NCBI RefSeq assembly: GCF_030272615.1
Contig: NC_081409.1
Coordinates: 612,668,755-612,732,754, forward strand
Direction: 5' to 3'
Length of the DNA stretch: 64,000 nucleotides
Source: Cryptomeria japonica
Lineage: Eukaryota > Streptophyta > Pinopsida > Cupressales > Cupressaceae
The stretch's first letter is position 1. Every line of letters starts with the position of its first letter. Position numbers and translations under genes: made by a program. Positions 10,179 through 23,099 of this stretch are shown piece after piece. Below the pieces are notes generated by a model that worked only from the letters and a program-made list of their open reading frames with translations, did no database searches and was not told the origin of the DNA.

Positions 10179-12346
10179 ATGGACCCAAGCAATGACTTGT
10201 CAGTAAACCCAACTTGGAATATGGACATATCAACTAGTCAACAGTCAGGATCTCAGAAAATGTCTACAATACATGAACTACAATAATATTTAACACGAGA
10301 AGAGATCGAATCATCTCAATAAGACCCACATGTCCTTATGATCTTAGATGCACTTATACATAGTGATAGGGACAAATATCTCTCGTTGTTATTACAAAAT
10401 GGGGTGAAATTACCTGAAGATTTTGATGTCACAAAAATATTACCACTAGGAAATACTCTAGGTCAATATAACAGTCAAATACCGCATATAACACAAATGC
10501 AAACAACGACCTCCAGTTTTCCTCAGAATGCACCTATACAAACAAATGTTAGTTCAAACGCGAACTCTCAATCAAGTGCATCATCTTCAACAATAAATGT
10601 TAGCATACCAACACATACCATACCAATAATATAAAGTGTCTTAGCACCTATTCAAACACAGATTTCTCATACAACAAGTGTAACCCAACCTCCGGTCTCC
10701 TATTCTATAGGATCAACATATAGTCATCAAAATGCAAATATAGGTCTTGCCAATGCAACAAGTACAACTCAGCCAAACATGGGTTCACATATCACTTATT
10801 TCATGGTACCTAGTGGAACGTACAACACAAAAAATTATAATCATGGGACATTCCAACAACCCCCTAGTTATGCTACCACAAATCCTTTTGTGGGACATAC
10901 ACAGGCACAAAGTATACCTTTGACCCAAATGAATATTCTGTCACAATAATTACAGAATTTGCAACAATAGGTGACGACTATGCAAACCAGTAACGATAAA
11001 AAGAGCTACACAATGCAGGACTTACATCCTTATCCTTTTGATCACACATTATACATGCTGCCTTTCCCACCATATTTTCAAACACCGAAATTTGACAAAT
11101 ATCGAGGGAAAGGTGATCCTAGAGACCACATCAGAGAGTTTTTTACAGCATGCATAGAGGTTGCAACATAAGACACTTACCTAATGAGGCTATTTCCTAA
11201 AAGTCTGGGAGGCCCAACCTTAGAGTGGTTTTCACATTTACCACCAACTATCACATCATGGGGAGAATTAGCTGAACACTTTATTGCAAATTTTCACATA
11301 ACATTGAAACCCTAGTCACTTTGATGGACTTGTGCGCTGTGAAACAATATGAGGATGAAACATTCACATCCTTCATACAATGATGCAGAGCTCTCTATAG
11401 GAGGTGAAATACTATTATTCTAGAAACAAAGCAAGTGGATATGTTCACAGAAAACTTAATCCCTAAGATCAAGTACCTGATACAAATGCAATGTTTGACC
11501 ATATTTAAACAAATCATTGAAAAAGCCCTCAAGTGTGAGAAAGGAATAGTGGAACAAGGTCTCATTAAGTATGGAAACAACAACAACAATGATAAATCCA
11601 AATTTTGGTCGAAAAACAAAAATGTGACCAATGATGGTGTTGTAGATGCCTGTACGCTGAATAGAACTCAACCGATTTTATCTTTACAAGGCACAAGTCA
11701 ATCATTAAATCCACATACACAGAATAAAAATCTCTCAATAAACGTGAACGCTACGCAAAATATGAACACAAAATATCGAAGGGTAAATGCTCCAAGAAGA
11801 AATTACACACCTCTAGGGGAACCTATTGAATCAATGCTAAAAAAGTTAATACAGACAAACATGATCACTTTGTCGGAAATAAGAGTATATGAACCAGGGC
11901 CTTTCAAACCTACATGGTGGAATGATAATGATTTCTGTGACTATCATCGTACTAAAGGTCACAAAATGGTGAGTTTTTATAAGTTGAAAAACTTGGTCCA
12001 AGATATGATCGATCAAGGTGACATCAAGATTGATACCGATAAAACTTCAGCAAACACAAATCACACAATCTTTAAGGATCCATTTGTTAAACATGACAAA
12101 GGGAAGGCTACTACATCAGGAACACAAGATAATACAACTAACTACACAAAAGTCTCATATGACTATACTATTCATGCCATTAGCTCAGAAGATGTAGTAA
12201 AAGATGATTCACAAGAAACATTTGATAAAGATGAGCAATATCAAGAGATTCAGAAAGATGAAAACCAAATTTGCATGCTGTCAGAGGCACCGAAATATGA
12301 TGAAGACAAAAATATCTGTCTCATGGACTGGGGGCATGATGAATAA
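10179..12346 (+). pseudogene. gag: Tat-like gag polyprotein, degraded
   Basis: The frame opens with MDPSNDLSVNPTWNMDIS at 10179 and passes stops into a Gln/Thr/Ser-rich linker. The capsid part near 10995-11320 contains HPYPFDHTLYMLPFPPYFQT, PKFDKYRGKGDPRDHIREFF and LEWFSHLPPTITSWGELAEHF, typical of plant retrotransposon gag. A frameshift near 11310 moves the rest to another frame (11435-12346). There a zinc-knuckle-like NDFCDYHRTKGHKMVSFYKL, with the last Cys replaced, precedes KNLVQDMIDQGDIK, a signature of Tat-type gag. It would build the virus-like particle. Confidence 0.85.
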
Positions 12347-12388
12347 TTTCATTCAAGATGGTTTGAAGATGAACTTATAACACATATC

Positions 12389-13249
12389 ATGGATGTCAAA
12401 CTTACACATGAGGACTATAAGGAGGGATATAACATAAACCTTGACAACATAGCATATGGTACAAACAATTCTGGCACAAGAGATGATATAGTGGCTATGA
12501 TCACAATAACTCCCAGAGATAGAGATAGAGACTGTGCAGTAGTTACTCATAGATCAAAGGTAACTTTATAAGGAGGACCACCAAACCTACCACCAGTAGT
12601 AGAGACTTATAATGTTGTTGAGAAACTCAAGAAAACCCTGACATAGATATCACTTTTTGAACTCTTGCATATTTCACCTACTCATAAATCCATTCTAGAC
12701 AAAGCGCTTCAAGATTCAGTAGTGGACAAAGATATAGATGAAAATGCCTTCCAATCCATGGTAGGGAATTTGGCACGTGGCACCCACATTGCATTCACAG
12801 AATAGGATATTCCTAGTGATAGACTTTTCCATAATGACCCGCTACATCTAGAAGCTTAGATACATAAGAGAAGAATCAGGAGAGTACTCATAGATGGAGG
12901 AGCCGGTCTCAACATTTGTACTTTAAAGCTGGTTAAGGCATTGGGATATTCTGAGCTTCATATTGATTCATGAAAGAGAATAAATATCAAAGCATATGAT
13001 GATGAAGAATGTCCCTCAAAAGGTATATTAACACTACCCATGCAAATAGGACCTATAACAATAGAGGTCGCTTTTCAAGTGTTGGACAAAGAACTAGGGT
13101 ACAACATGTTATTGGGCTGCCCATGGATTCACACCATGCAAGCAGTACCATCGATATTTCATCAGTGTGTCAAATTCTCGTATAACGACATTGAAATCAC
13201 CATAAAAGGTGATCCAAATCCATTCCAACACTGTAAGTACTTAAAATAA
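12389..13249 (+). pseudogene. pol: Tat-like aspartic protease
   Basis: Follows gag in the same frame. The block LLHISPTHKSILDKALQ leads into RRVLIDGGAGLNICTLKLVK near 12865-12930, where DGGAG replaces the more common DTGA and still keeps the catalytic Asp. The GYNMLLGCPWIHTMQAVPS block near 13095-13150 is the second protease signature. Stops occur at several points, for instance near 12640 and 12805. The enzyme would mature the gag-pol polyprotein. Confidence 0.85.
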
Positions 13250-13379
13250 AGTGTGGATAATCAGGTACCAATTAATCAAGCAACACCTCTCACTACACAA
13301 ATGGAGTCATTGACAATCGAAGAAACACAAAAGAATATGCCTACACCATTTTCTTTATAGATAAAAGATATTGGTTGTG

Positions 13380-14579
13380 GAGAGTATTCTATTTCAAGTG
13401 CCTCAAGTGGAAAACAATTGTCTCTCTCTCCTAGGTCTTTTGGGAAACCTCAAAATGCAATACTGAAACAAGACAAAGGAAAAGAAATTGTCTGATACAT
13501 AGACTCATTCTCTTTCATTAGATGGGTTGATTTACAAGAAGAATCTCTGAATGAAGATGTCAATCATTGGATATACAGAAAAGAAGATGACATGACAATA
13601 CCCAAATTACCTCTAGATCAGGTTCAAAATGCTACAAAAACATGGGTATGATGACACCACAGGCTTGGGATTACAGAAACAAGGAAGATTAGAACCCATT
13701 GTACCTAATGACAATCCAGGGAATCAAGGGTTAGGATATAAACATGTACCACATGCAACAGAAGCAAGACAATGCACACTAGATATACTGAACAGACCAA
13801 GGATACCATCAGACTACATATCTCAAAGGCAGTTGTCTACGCGAGTGTTTCTCTCTTCATCTGAAACAAGCAAACAAGTACCAACATCGCCTAGTGTGGA
13901 ATTGAATGTTGAAGATATGAGATAACCCCTACAAGAACCTAGTACTAAGTCACACAATAATACAGTTCCTGAAACAACCGCCCAAGCAAATGTAGTAACA
14001 GACATAGGTTTAGCACCAACAAATGAGCATAATCCCTGATTATTGTTGATACTTCTGCAATGGGAAACAAATCAAGCTCCACCCAATGAATCAGATGAAG
14101 AGAGACTACAATGACTAATACCAGGCTTAAGAAGAGTAACTACTATACAAAGGAGACCAACCGATCTACAACAAAATCAGAGGCAGGAACAAGAAGAGAT
14201 AAGTGATACAACCTCAGAAGCTGAAATATACATTGAAAGTGAGACAAACTCTCATGACTATGAATTCCTATCACTCCATGATTCCAGCCCATGAACAAGT
14301 GACATGATAAGGTATCAAAGATCACCTATAAAAGATGAAAATAAACCAAGTCACTCAAACAATCAAGTCTTCATGTTATTAGAATCTGTTATGACAGAAG
14401 GGAGTACTGAATTACCCCTTGTACACTCACACTTGATTGATTGGGGGCGAGAAGGAAAACCAATGCTAGATTGGTTTGAAAATGATGAAGCCATTGTAGA
14501 ATTCCTTGGTGTTAGAGAGGGATTTCCACAAGAGGATCACAAGGCAGGATTTGCTGTAGACCTGGATAGAATGACATAA
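13380..14579 (+). pseudogene. Protease-RT linker with a G-patch-like segment
   Basis: The stretch from about 13626 reads MLQKHGYDDTTGLGLQKQGR and later NQGLGYKHV, matching the Gly-rich spacing of a G-patch (an RNA-interaction module also found after protease in some retroviruses). It is followed by low-complexity acidic sequence. A further open stretch at 14304-14579 (MLDWFENDEAIVEFLGVREG) links to RT. The G-patch call is from motif spacing only. Confidence 0.55.
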
Positions 14580-14759
14580 TTTGGAGAGGCAAGTACCTCT
14601 ATAACAGAAGATAGGGATCAAAATAACCAAAATGGCAAGAGTGAGTTAGGCAACCTCCCTATCGAAAGAGAAAATTCAACATTGCTCATGGAAGAAACTG
14701 AAGAGATAAATATAGTAGAAGGAGAAGTTGTACATAATATCCACCTGGCAAAATCATTA

Positions 14760-15695
14760 AACCAGGAAGAAAAGGACTAATTCATACATTTTTTCAAACA
14801 ACGTCCTATCAACTTCACTTGGTCCTATGTGGATATGCCAGGATTAGATCCTGAGTTGGTGTTACATCATTTATCTTTGCTACCAAGAGTTAAACCATAC
14901 AAGAAAAAATTAAGAAAAATGCATCCACAGATTGCATTACTGGTCAAAATAGAACTCTAAAAGCTGCTGGATGTAAGTTTCATTCGACCTATTGACTATG
15001 CAGAATGGATATCCAACCTGGTACCTATGACTAAGCCCACATGAGGCATAAGAATTTGTACTGACTTCCGAGATCTAAACAAAGCTTGTCTTAAGGATGA
15101 TTTCCCATTACCCAATATCGATATGATAGTTGACTTAACTACTAGGAATGAAATGATTTCATTAATGGATGGTTTCTTGGGATACAACCAGATTAGAATT
15201 GCATCAGAAGATCAACATAAAATGGCATTTACTTGTCCATGGGGGACATACTGCTGGAATGCCATGCCGTTTGGTCTTAAGAACGTAGGAGCAACATACC
15301 AAAGGGCCATGACAATGCTATTTCATGACATGATCCACAACATAATTGAAGATTATGTGCATGATCTACTGGCTAAATCACAGACAAAAGAAGGTCACCT
15401 TGCAAAGATATTCGATCGGTTAGAGCAGTACAATGTGAGGCTAAACCCCAAAAAGTGTGTGTTTGGTGTAACAACAGGTAGACTGTTAGGGTTTATCATG
15501 TCTAACAAAGGAATTGAAGTAGACCTTGCGAAGGTCAAAGCAATCATAGATATGCAACCTCCATCAATACTTAAGCAATTAAGAGGGTTGCAAGGAAGAC
15601 TACAATCCATAAGGAGATTCATAGCACAACTGGCAGATAAATGTCATCCATTCCAGCATTTACTCAGGAAAGGAGTTACTTTTAAATGGACATAA
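14760..15695 (+). pseudogene. pol: Tat-like reverse transcriptase
   Basis: The sequence INFTWSYVDMPGLDPELVLH introduces the RT, followed by the FRDLNKACLKDDFPLPNID and PFGLKNVGATYQRAM blocks. The catalytic box reads YVHD (near 15355), with the first Asp changed to His by GAT to CAT, so this copy cannot polymerise. In-frame stops lie near 14958 and 15042. The connection domain continues as LQGRLQSIRRFIAQL up to 15695. Confidence 0.9.
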
Positions 15696-15699
15696 CAAT

Positions 15700-16600
15700 G
15701 CCAAGAAGCTTTCCAAGCTCTTAAAGATTATCTTCTAAACACACCAGTGTTAGTTCCACCTACTCCAGGAAAACCTCTATTACTATATCTATCAGCGACA
15801 AACTCAACTTTAGGAGCTTTATTGGCACAACATGATGTACAAGGAAAATAAAGAGCTATCTACTATATACGTAGAACCTTGATCGGATATGAGCTTAATT
15901 ACACTCCTATAGAACGAGCATGTCTAGCAGTAATCTTCGCATCTCAAAAGCTTAGACATTACATGCTGAGTCACAAGGTACAACTCATTGCACACTTTGA
16001 TCCATTGAAATATCTGTTAAGAAGAGCAACATTGACTGGGAGATTGGCTAAGTGGGTCATGATTCTGAGTGAGTTTGATATAGAGTATGTGGACAGAAAG
16101 GCCATCAAAAGACAAATTATAGCAGATCAGTTAGAAGAGGCTCCTTTACAAGATAATCACCCATTTCTCATAGACTTTCCAAACGAATCAGTATTTACAT
16201 TGAAAACATCTATAATGTGGAAATTATACTTTGATGGGTCATATACAAGTCATGGATCTGGAGCTGGGATTCTTTTCATCACCCCTTAGAGTGATTCTAT
16301 CCCTAAGTCATTTAGGATAAATTTCCCATGTACGAACAATATAGCCGAATATGAAGCTCTCCTCATAGGACTTCGTACAGTTGTGTAGTGGAGAATAAAA
16401 GAATTATAGGTCTATGGTAACTCGCAACTGATTGTAAACCAAGTCAGTGATGACTACAACACGAAAGATGACAAACTGCTATCTTATAAGAAAATGATAG
16501 AAGATTACAAAGAGCATTTCAATAAAATCACTTTCGAGCAGATTCCAAGGATACAAAACAAGGCAGTTGATGCCATGGCTACAGTAGGGTCTCTTCTAAA
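15700..16600 (+). pseudogene. pol: Tandem RNase H domains of Tat type
   Basis: The first, degenerate gypsy-type RNase H runs from about 15715 to 16145 (GYELNYTPIERACLAVIFASQ, KLRHYMLSHKVQLIAHFDPL). A second RNase H starts near 16210 with WKLYFDGSYTSHGSGAGILF, then NIAEYEALLIGLRT and VYGNSQLIVNQVSDD. The latter is the archaeal-like RNase H known from the Tat lineage, and it supports the lineage call. In the second domain the usual VYGDSQ aspartate is Asn (VYGNSQ). Stops occur near 15850, 16288, 16387 and 16408. Confidence 0.85.
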
Positions 16601-16639
16601 TATGCCTAATAATGAAACTCAATTTGAGTTTCTTATAGA

Positions 16640-17967
16640 ACAATTGATGATACCGGCATATGAGTTTCCCTCAATAGAATATGTATGTGCAATTGTGGGT
16701 CCAAAATCCCCGTGGTACAATGAGATATACGCATATTTGCATACTCAGTACATGTCTCCAGATTTGTCTAGAAATCAAAAGAAAGCTCTTATTCATCAAG
16801 AATCCAGACACACTGTTATTGCTGATACATTGTATAGAAAGGGATTTGATGGAGCTATTCTCTGATGTCTTGATGAAAATGAAGCACAAATTTCTCTAAA
16901 GGAAGTCCATGATGGAATTTGTGGGGCGTATAAAAGTGGTCCACCATTGTCAAAGAAATTGCTAAGAATAGGATATTACTGGCCAACTATGGAAAAGGAT
17001 GCCTATAAATATGTGCAAAAATGTAAACAATGTCAAATGCATGGAGACCTCATTCATGCATCGGCACAAGATCTTCAACCCATTACATCACCATGGCCAT
17101 TTTCATAATGGGGATTAGATCTAGTTGGTAAAATCAATCCTACTTCTTCCAATAGGCATAAATTCATCTTAACAACTACTGAGTATTTTACTAAATGGGT
17201 CGAGGCAATTCCTCTTACATACACCACTGGAAAACAAATAGAAAAATTCATGCTTAATTACATTATCCGTCGATACATGATTCCAATGCATAGTGACAGA
17301 CAATGGATGTCCATTCAAAAATCAAGAAATGAAAAAATTATGAGACAAATTTCAAATACAATAGAGATTTGCAACACCATATTATCCGCAAAGCAATGGA
17401 CAAGAAGAGGCAACAAACAAGACAATATTGAAGATCCTTAAGAAAGTTGTCACTGACATAGGACGAGACTAGCATCTCCTGTTAAATCACGCTCTTTGGG
17501 CTTATAAAATAGGAGTAGTCACCCCTACGGGAGCAACACCATATTCCTTGGTCTATGGTATAGAAGAAATACTACCTATTGAAATAGAACTACCATCTTT
17601 AAGAGTCTCCTTAAAAAACATCATATCAGAGGAAGACTATCAGGTGGCAAGATTACAAGAGCTAGAAACGTTCGATGAAAGGAGACAAACTGCTTTCAAT
17701 CATCTGCAAGGTTATCAGAATAGACTAAGATGGAGTTATAATAAATGGCTCCACCCAAGAACTTTTGAAGTGGGAGATCTAGTTCTCAAAGAGAACTAAA
17801 GGAACCTAGCAGAATGAGAAAATCCAGGGAAGTTTGAACCTAACTGGCTAGGTCCTTTTATTATAACAAGGGTTATAGGCAATGGAGCATACACTTTGGC
17901 TACCATGGAGGGAGATCCACTCTCTGACCCTATGAACAACATGCAACTTAAACGATATTATACCTAA
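16640..17967 (+). pseudogene. pol: Tat-like integrase
   Basis: The zinc-binding region EVHDGICGAYKSG ... CKQCQ near 16900-17035 keeps the Cys pair, but a His expected after CG is Tyr. The core shows WGLDLVGKI (first Asp), a decayed HSDRQW segment (second Asp) and, after a frameshift near 17380, PQSNGQEEATNKTILKIL with the catalytic Glu region. The C-terminal part includes LNHALWAYKIGVVTPTGATP, FEVGDLVLKEN and LGPFIITRVIGNGAY and ends at the stop near 17965. It would insert the cDNA into the genome. Stops and frameshifts inactivate it. Confidence 0.85.
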
Positions 17968-20626
17968 AGGTTGGGTTAGTTTAGGTTTTACTTTCCACAT
18001 TGCATATCATTTTATTCAAAGCACCGCATCACATATAGTTTCTTTTTCAAGCACATCATATTCACAATTTTTATAACATAAGTTTCTGCATTGGCATATA
18101 GCAGCATCAATAAAACAAGGCAAATTTCCAATTTTGTCATTCATTTGCATTCAAAAGAAACAAGGGTCATCTCCTTTCTTAGATATTCGGACATGAAGTC
18201 TTTGAGGTCCTAAGGTCATTCATTTTCAACATTACCCCATGACAACACTTTACTTATGATTGGGTAGTGATTTAACTATTTGAGACTTGTTAACCCAAAA
18301 TCTATCAATTGCTATATCTCAAACTTACTAAGAAAATCTCTATTTCATTCTAGACACCTAGTTGATCATATGACTAGTGAAAAATCTAAAATTCTACTTT
18401 AGCGCCGCTCTAATTGTCACACCCAAGTAGGTTTCATTACTTACAAAGTCAAGGCAAGAAAATAAAAATAAAAAGAGCTATGCAAAATATTCATCTCAAG
18501 GCAAAAGAGCAATGTTATATAACTGAAATATCACACATGCAAGTGCGACAAAAAGCTTGACTATGGGAACATGCAAGTAACTCCATCAGGGCTATGAACG
18601 CCTGCTGGCAATGGAGCAATATTTGAGAAATTATAGTCTATAACCTTGTCAAAGCTCTAAAAGCTTGCTGGCAGTGAGGCTCTATTCGGGATGCTTTTGA
18701 AGTTAGGATAATCCATGTAGCTAGTCATACAGGATGCTAAGGATCTTTAGTGAACACAAGAGTAGGAATTAACTCATTTGGACACACATGGGAAAAAGAA
18801 GATCAAAGTTTCAAGAACCAATGGGGAAGTTTTCCGCTTCTCCATTTGTAAATCCTAGTCACTGAGTGTGTTAATTTGGATGTTCCAAGGGACCTTAAGG
18901 ATCGATTGACCGCTTATCTACTATGTTTGTACCTCCATTTCAATTGGTGTATTACAAAATGCCAAACAAACACAATCCTCCTTGTTTGAATAGGAAATGC
19001 ATCTTCATCATGCATATTGCAATAACGTAGGTCATATAAAAAATTCATTATCTCCACATGCATTCTGCAGATCATCATGTCATACAAGTCTGCACACTAG
19101 GGGCATAACTAAAAAAATCCAAAAAAATCATATAAAGTCCTTCAAAAATCCAAAAATAGTGAAAAACTTAAAATCCAAAAACAATGAAAAGCTTAAAATC
19201 CAAAAATAGTGGAAAACTTAAAAATATCAAAACATCTGCAAAAAGTCCTGAAAAAAATCAACCAAAAACATCCAGAAAATGTCCTGAAAAAATCAACCAA
19301 AAACATTCAAATATCAATCCACATAATCCAAAAACATCAAAAAAGCTCTTGGAAAATAACTAAACAATCGAAAAATCAATCAATCAAAAAAATTGCAATA
19401 AAATGTCTCGCAAGAAACAAATACCCTAATAAATATCCAACAAACGCTTCGCACGAAGTTAACAAAGGATATGACTATCCAACCAAACATCTGCAATCAA
19501 TTGATCAAACTGTCTTATCAATTGTATCATATCCATATCAAGTGATCATTATCTTATCTTAAATAGAAGAGGATACACTTGAAATTAGACAATTCAGTCT
19601 TAAATGGGGTCCGCAACTTTCGGAGATCAGACATTATAAACTATCACATTAAGCAACTAAGAACGAAGGCACAAGGTCGATATAGCTGCTGAATTTTGTC
19701 CGGGTTAGTCTTTATCTTTTATCATTTGGCGATAGATTATGTTCCTATGCTACTTAGGGGATGTCCACAAGTGACTAGAGGAGCCATGATGGGCATTATC
19801 TTTTTATTTGTTTGCTGTTTGTGGTGTGAACCGATAAAGTTCTAGGGAAATTTCTCTAGTGGGTGTCTGTGATAGGAGCATTCAGCTATTGAATGCCACA
19901 CATACCTTGACCCCTAGTGTATTTCCTTGAATGGAGGGGTTCACTCCTTATTTGCTATGTGTTTGTTTCTTCAATGAGATATCTTTACATCTTGGTTCCT
20001 TATACCATGATGTGCTAAGCTTCATTGTTCAATAATAAGGCTCAGTGATGAATATATATTGCGCAATAAAATAAATGACACAGATTCGTGATTCATTCAA
20101 TTTCATTCTCATCTCATCTGTTTATTGATAGTTTGTTGATTTCCCATCTTCTTTCTAAATCATATTCTTTTCTAACATTATTCTTTCATTAATCTCTTCT
20201 TTTCTTTCATCTTACTAACATTTCTTCAAGGTATATCTGAGTTAAAAGAGTATTATGGCATTATCATGCAAAAAAACAAAAATGCATCCATATAGTTTCA
20301 AAGTGCATCCATATAGTTTCACAAATGCATCCATATAATTCAAAATGAATCCATATAGTTTTAAATTGCATTAAACTATTGCATTCATAAGCATCATTCA
20401 TATATCATATAGAAAACAATAAATCATTGCATTCATAACATCATTCATAAGTCATATAGACATGCATCGCATAACTCATAGCATCATTCAACATACATAG
20501 AGAAAAAAACATAAATCATCGTCAAAAAAATTGCATATCATATATATATAACTCAAAAATGATAATGTGTACAAATACAATAATCATAAACAAGCCCAAA
20601 GGCTCAGATAACATGATCAAAATGTC
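17968..20626 (+). other. Non-coding spacer between pol and the antisense gene
   Basis: About 2.7 kb with no supported gene. It contains A-rich short tandem arrays: a 26-bp unit (AAAATCCAAAAATAGTG...) about three times at 19145-19222 and a ~21-bp unit (TGCATCCATATAGTTTCA) four times at 20283-20365. A weak ~55-bp duplication around CATTGCATTCATAA lies near 20383-20465. Long untranslated spacers at this site are usual in Tat/Ogre elements. Confidence 0.7.
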
Positions 20627-23007
20627 TTAACTGACACTGCCTATGTTAGCAGGTGGATCCTGCCCACTAGATCCTGCCCTAAGATGTCGAGGTGGACCCA
20701 TGACTCCTCCACTACTGGTACATTGAGAGGTAGATTGACTCGATCTTCTCCCCATAAAGGCACTAAAACTGGGCTCTCTTTGAACCTCAGGAATAGCTCT
20801 CTCATAAGCCTGCCGATAATAAATAGCCTCCCATGCAACAACAAAATATCTATTTGCCTGGCTACGTGCCTCTGACACTGGTTCGAATAACTGATCATAT
20901 GCATCCATGGTGATCTAAGATCTCCTGACTGCTTCATCTCTCTCCCTCTAGAGATCATCCCTCTCAGTCTCTAGTGCACCATAGTCTATGCGGTATACCT
21001 CTCACTTGACATCTCGTCTAGCGACCTTGTCCTCTAGACTTTGAATCCACACTCTAAGAATCTGTGGATCATCATCATCCCTGTCACCCACCTGTCCTCC
21101 TCCACCCTCTTTAGCAGGCACATCCTCTAACTCTAGCATATCATCATCATCATCACCGTCCTCACTGCTCGATGACCCTGAAGAATCATCGTCATCTCTG
21201 CTGCTCGTAGACTCGGTGTCTCCACCAATGTCTATGTCCTCATCTCCTCCCTCCTCAGCTCCTCCACCCCCCTCATCTCCTCCCTCATCTCCTCCTCCCT
21301 CCTCAATTCCTCCACCCCCCCTCTCCTCCAACTCTCTCCCCCATATCAACCCTTAGTCGTTGTCTAGGATGTCGTATCCATTATGCTGTAATCAGAACAA
21401 TAGGACTAGTCAGTGAAATAGGCCTATGTTTGGCCCACCATGCATCATACTCTAGAGTAGACCCTGGATCTGCTGGACCTCTACCCCAACCCCAAGGTAA
21501 TGGCTGAAGAGAATCAAACTCAGCAACAACAACATGTGGTTGTATGCATACACCCCAATCAGAAACCTCACGAGATTTAAGTACAAAATACATGATAACA
21601 ACAAGTGTAACATGTACCTCCCCAAAATGTCTGAGTACTTGTCCTGGAAGATAAATCTCAATGATCCTTTGTGTCTCGAATGTCCTACCAATAAGATATC
21701 TCTACTGTCTGCAAAAAGGCAAGTGCTGTGCGTCATCTGCCCAACCGGGGCAATCTAAATATGGTCTCCAAATGAAATGCTGCAAAATATCACGCTGATG
21801 TTGCCAGTATAAGGTGTTACCCGAACCCCTGTGTCCAATACTAGTTGTGTACCTATAAGCATAAGGCTCACCAAGCTGCAAGTCAACATGAATAACATGT
21901 CTAGAGATAGAAATGTTTTCCCATGCCCAAGTCTGGAGCAATGTCACACCACAATTGATAGATCGGTATCCAAGGTATACAATGTCGTGCATTTGATAAT
22001 AAACCATGGCTAAAAGACATGAACCCCAAGCATATACTCAACGATGATAAATCATATCATGGAGCACTCTACCCCATCCAACTGGAAATCAATGACCTCG
22101 TTTATCAGGCATCAACAAACCACCGACGATACTGCATAATACGATAGTCAGATCATCATAGTCTAATCAAGCCCAAGGGATATCATAACAACCACTAATC
22201 TGTAAGTCCTGTACCTTGATCTCAAAAAGGGCACACAATCCAGCAACGCCATCGTCATGATCGTACATAACTCTCTCACCATGAATAGGAATACATAGTA
22301 TACACCATACATCCTCTAAGGTAATGGACGCCTCACCAGTAGGAAGATGAAAAGAACATGTCTCAGAATGGCATCGCTCTATCAGCGCTATAATCAAGGC
22401 CCTGTTGGCCGTAACCTCTGGCAAATGTAAAACGTAATATAATCCAAGATGTCGAATGTGTGCGATCTCCTCCTGAAGTAAATCAGCATGAAGATCAAGT
22501 CCACTAGGTCTGCTTTGTCGGTAGTATAATACTCCAATGTTCTCCTGCACAAAGAAAATGTTGAAAACATCAGATGTCGGATAACAAGAACACAATAAAT
22601 TATCAAACGCATGACAAAAAACTTCAATATACAACTATGCATGACGTTTGACACTAATGCGTAACAATAAAAGCTTATGAGGAACATTTACCATGAATGC
22701 ATTATAAAATGGGCTAATACGTAATACTTCCAGCGTATGCGTGACAATTAGCATGAATGCATGACATTTAGCATGAATGCGGTATATTTAAAGCTAATGC
22801 ATAACAGTTAAGGCTAATGTGTAAAAAAGGAAAGGCGAATGCGTGAAGGATGCAAATTAGGTCTCTGGATTTTTTTTTGGAAAAATAGCAAAACCAGGCG
22901 AAAAATCAGGCAAAAATTTGGAAACATACAATGCCGCCAATCTCTGGAGGTCTCTGATAAGAACGTACTTGGTCAGACAAATGCAAATGAGCTCTATAGC
23001 CAGCCAT
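20627..23007 (-). pseudogene. Antisense plant mobile domain (PMD, MAIN/MAIL1-like) gene
   Basis: Exon 1 (23007-22930, 26 codons) starts MAGYRAHLHLSDQVRSYQRP and ends at a GTATGT donor. Intron 1 is 22929-22545 and ends TTTGTGCAG. Exon 2 starts at 22544 in phase (ENIGVLYYRQSRPSGLDLHA). The PMD follows: HLGLYYVLHLPEV, CHSETCSFHLPTGEASITLE, YAWGSCLLAMVYYQ, GCVTLLQTWAWENISISR and WADDAQHLPFCRQ. The C-terminus is acidic and low-complexity (21349-21002) and ends at 20627. Stops near 22164, 22104, 22050 and 21699 and a frame change near 21350-21380 break it; a good acceptor (TTCTGATTACAG) near 21365 hints at a further intron. PMD proteins act in plant gene silencing and genome stability, and PMDs are known to have been captured by plant transposons. 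The role inside this element is unknown. Confidence 0.8.
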
Positions 23008-23099
23008 GATGATCAAATACTCAAAGGAAAGCACAAAACTTGCACAGAAAACCAAGAACTTACCATAATGCAAATGAGCAAATGAAAACCTAAAATCTC

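Noticed and set aside
21350-21400. A second intron in the PMD gene ending at TTCTGATTACAG near 21365
   Set aside because: The acceptor and frame change fit, but I found no convincing donor at a sensible distance, so I did not define it.
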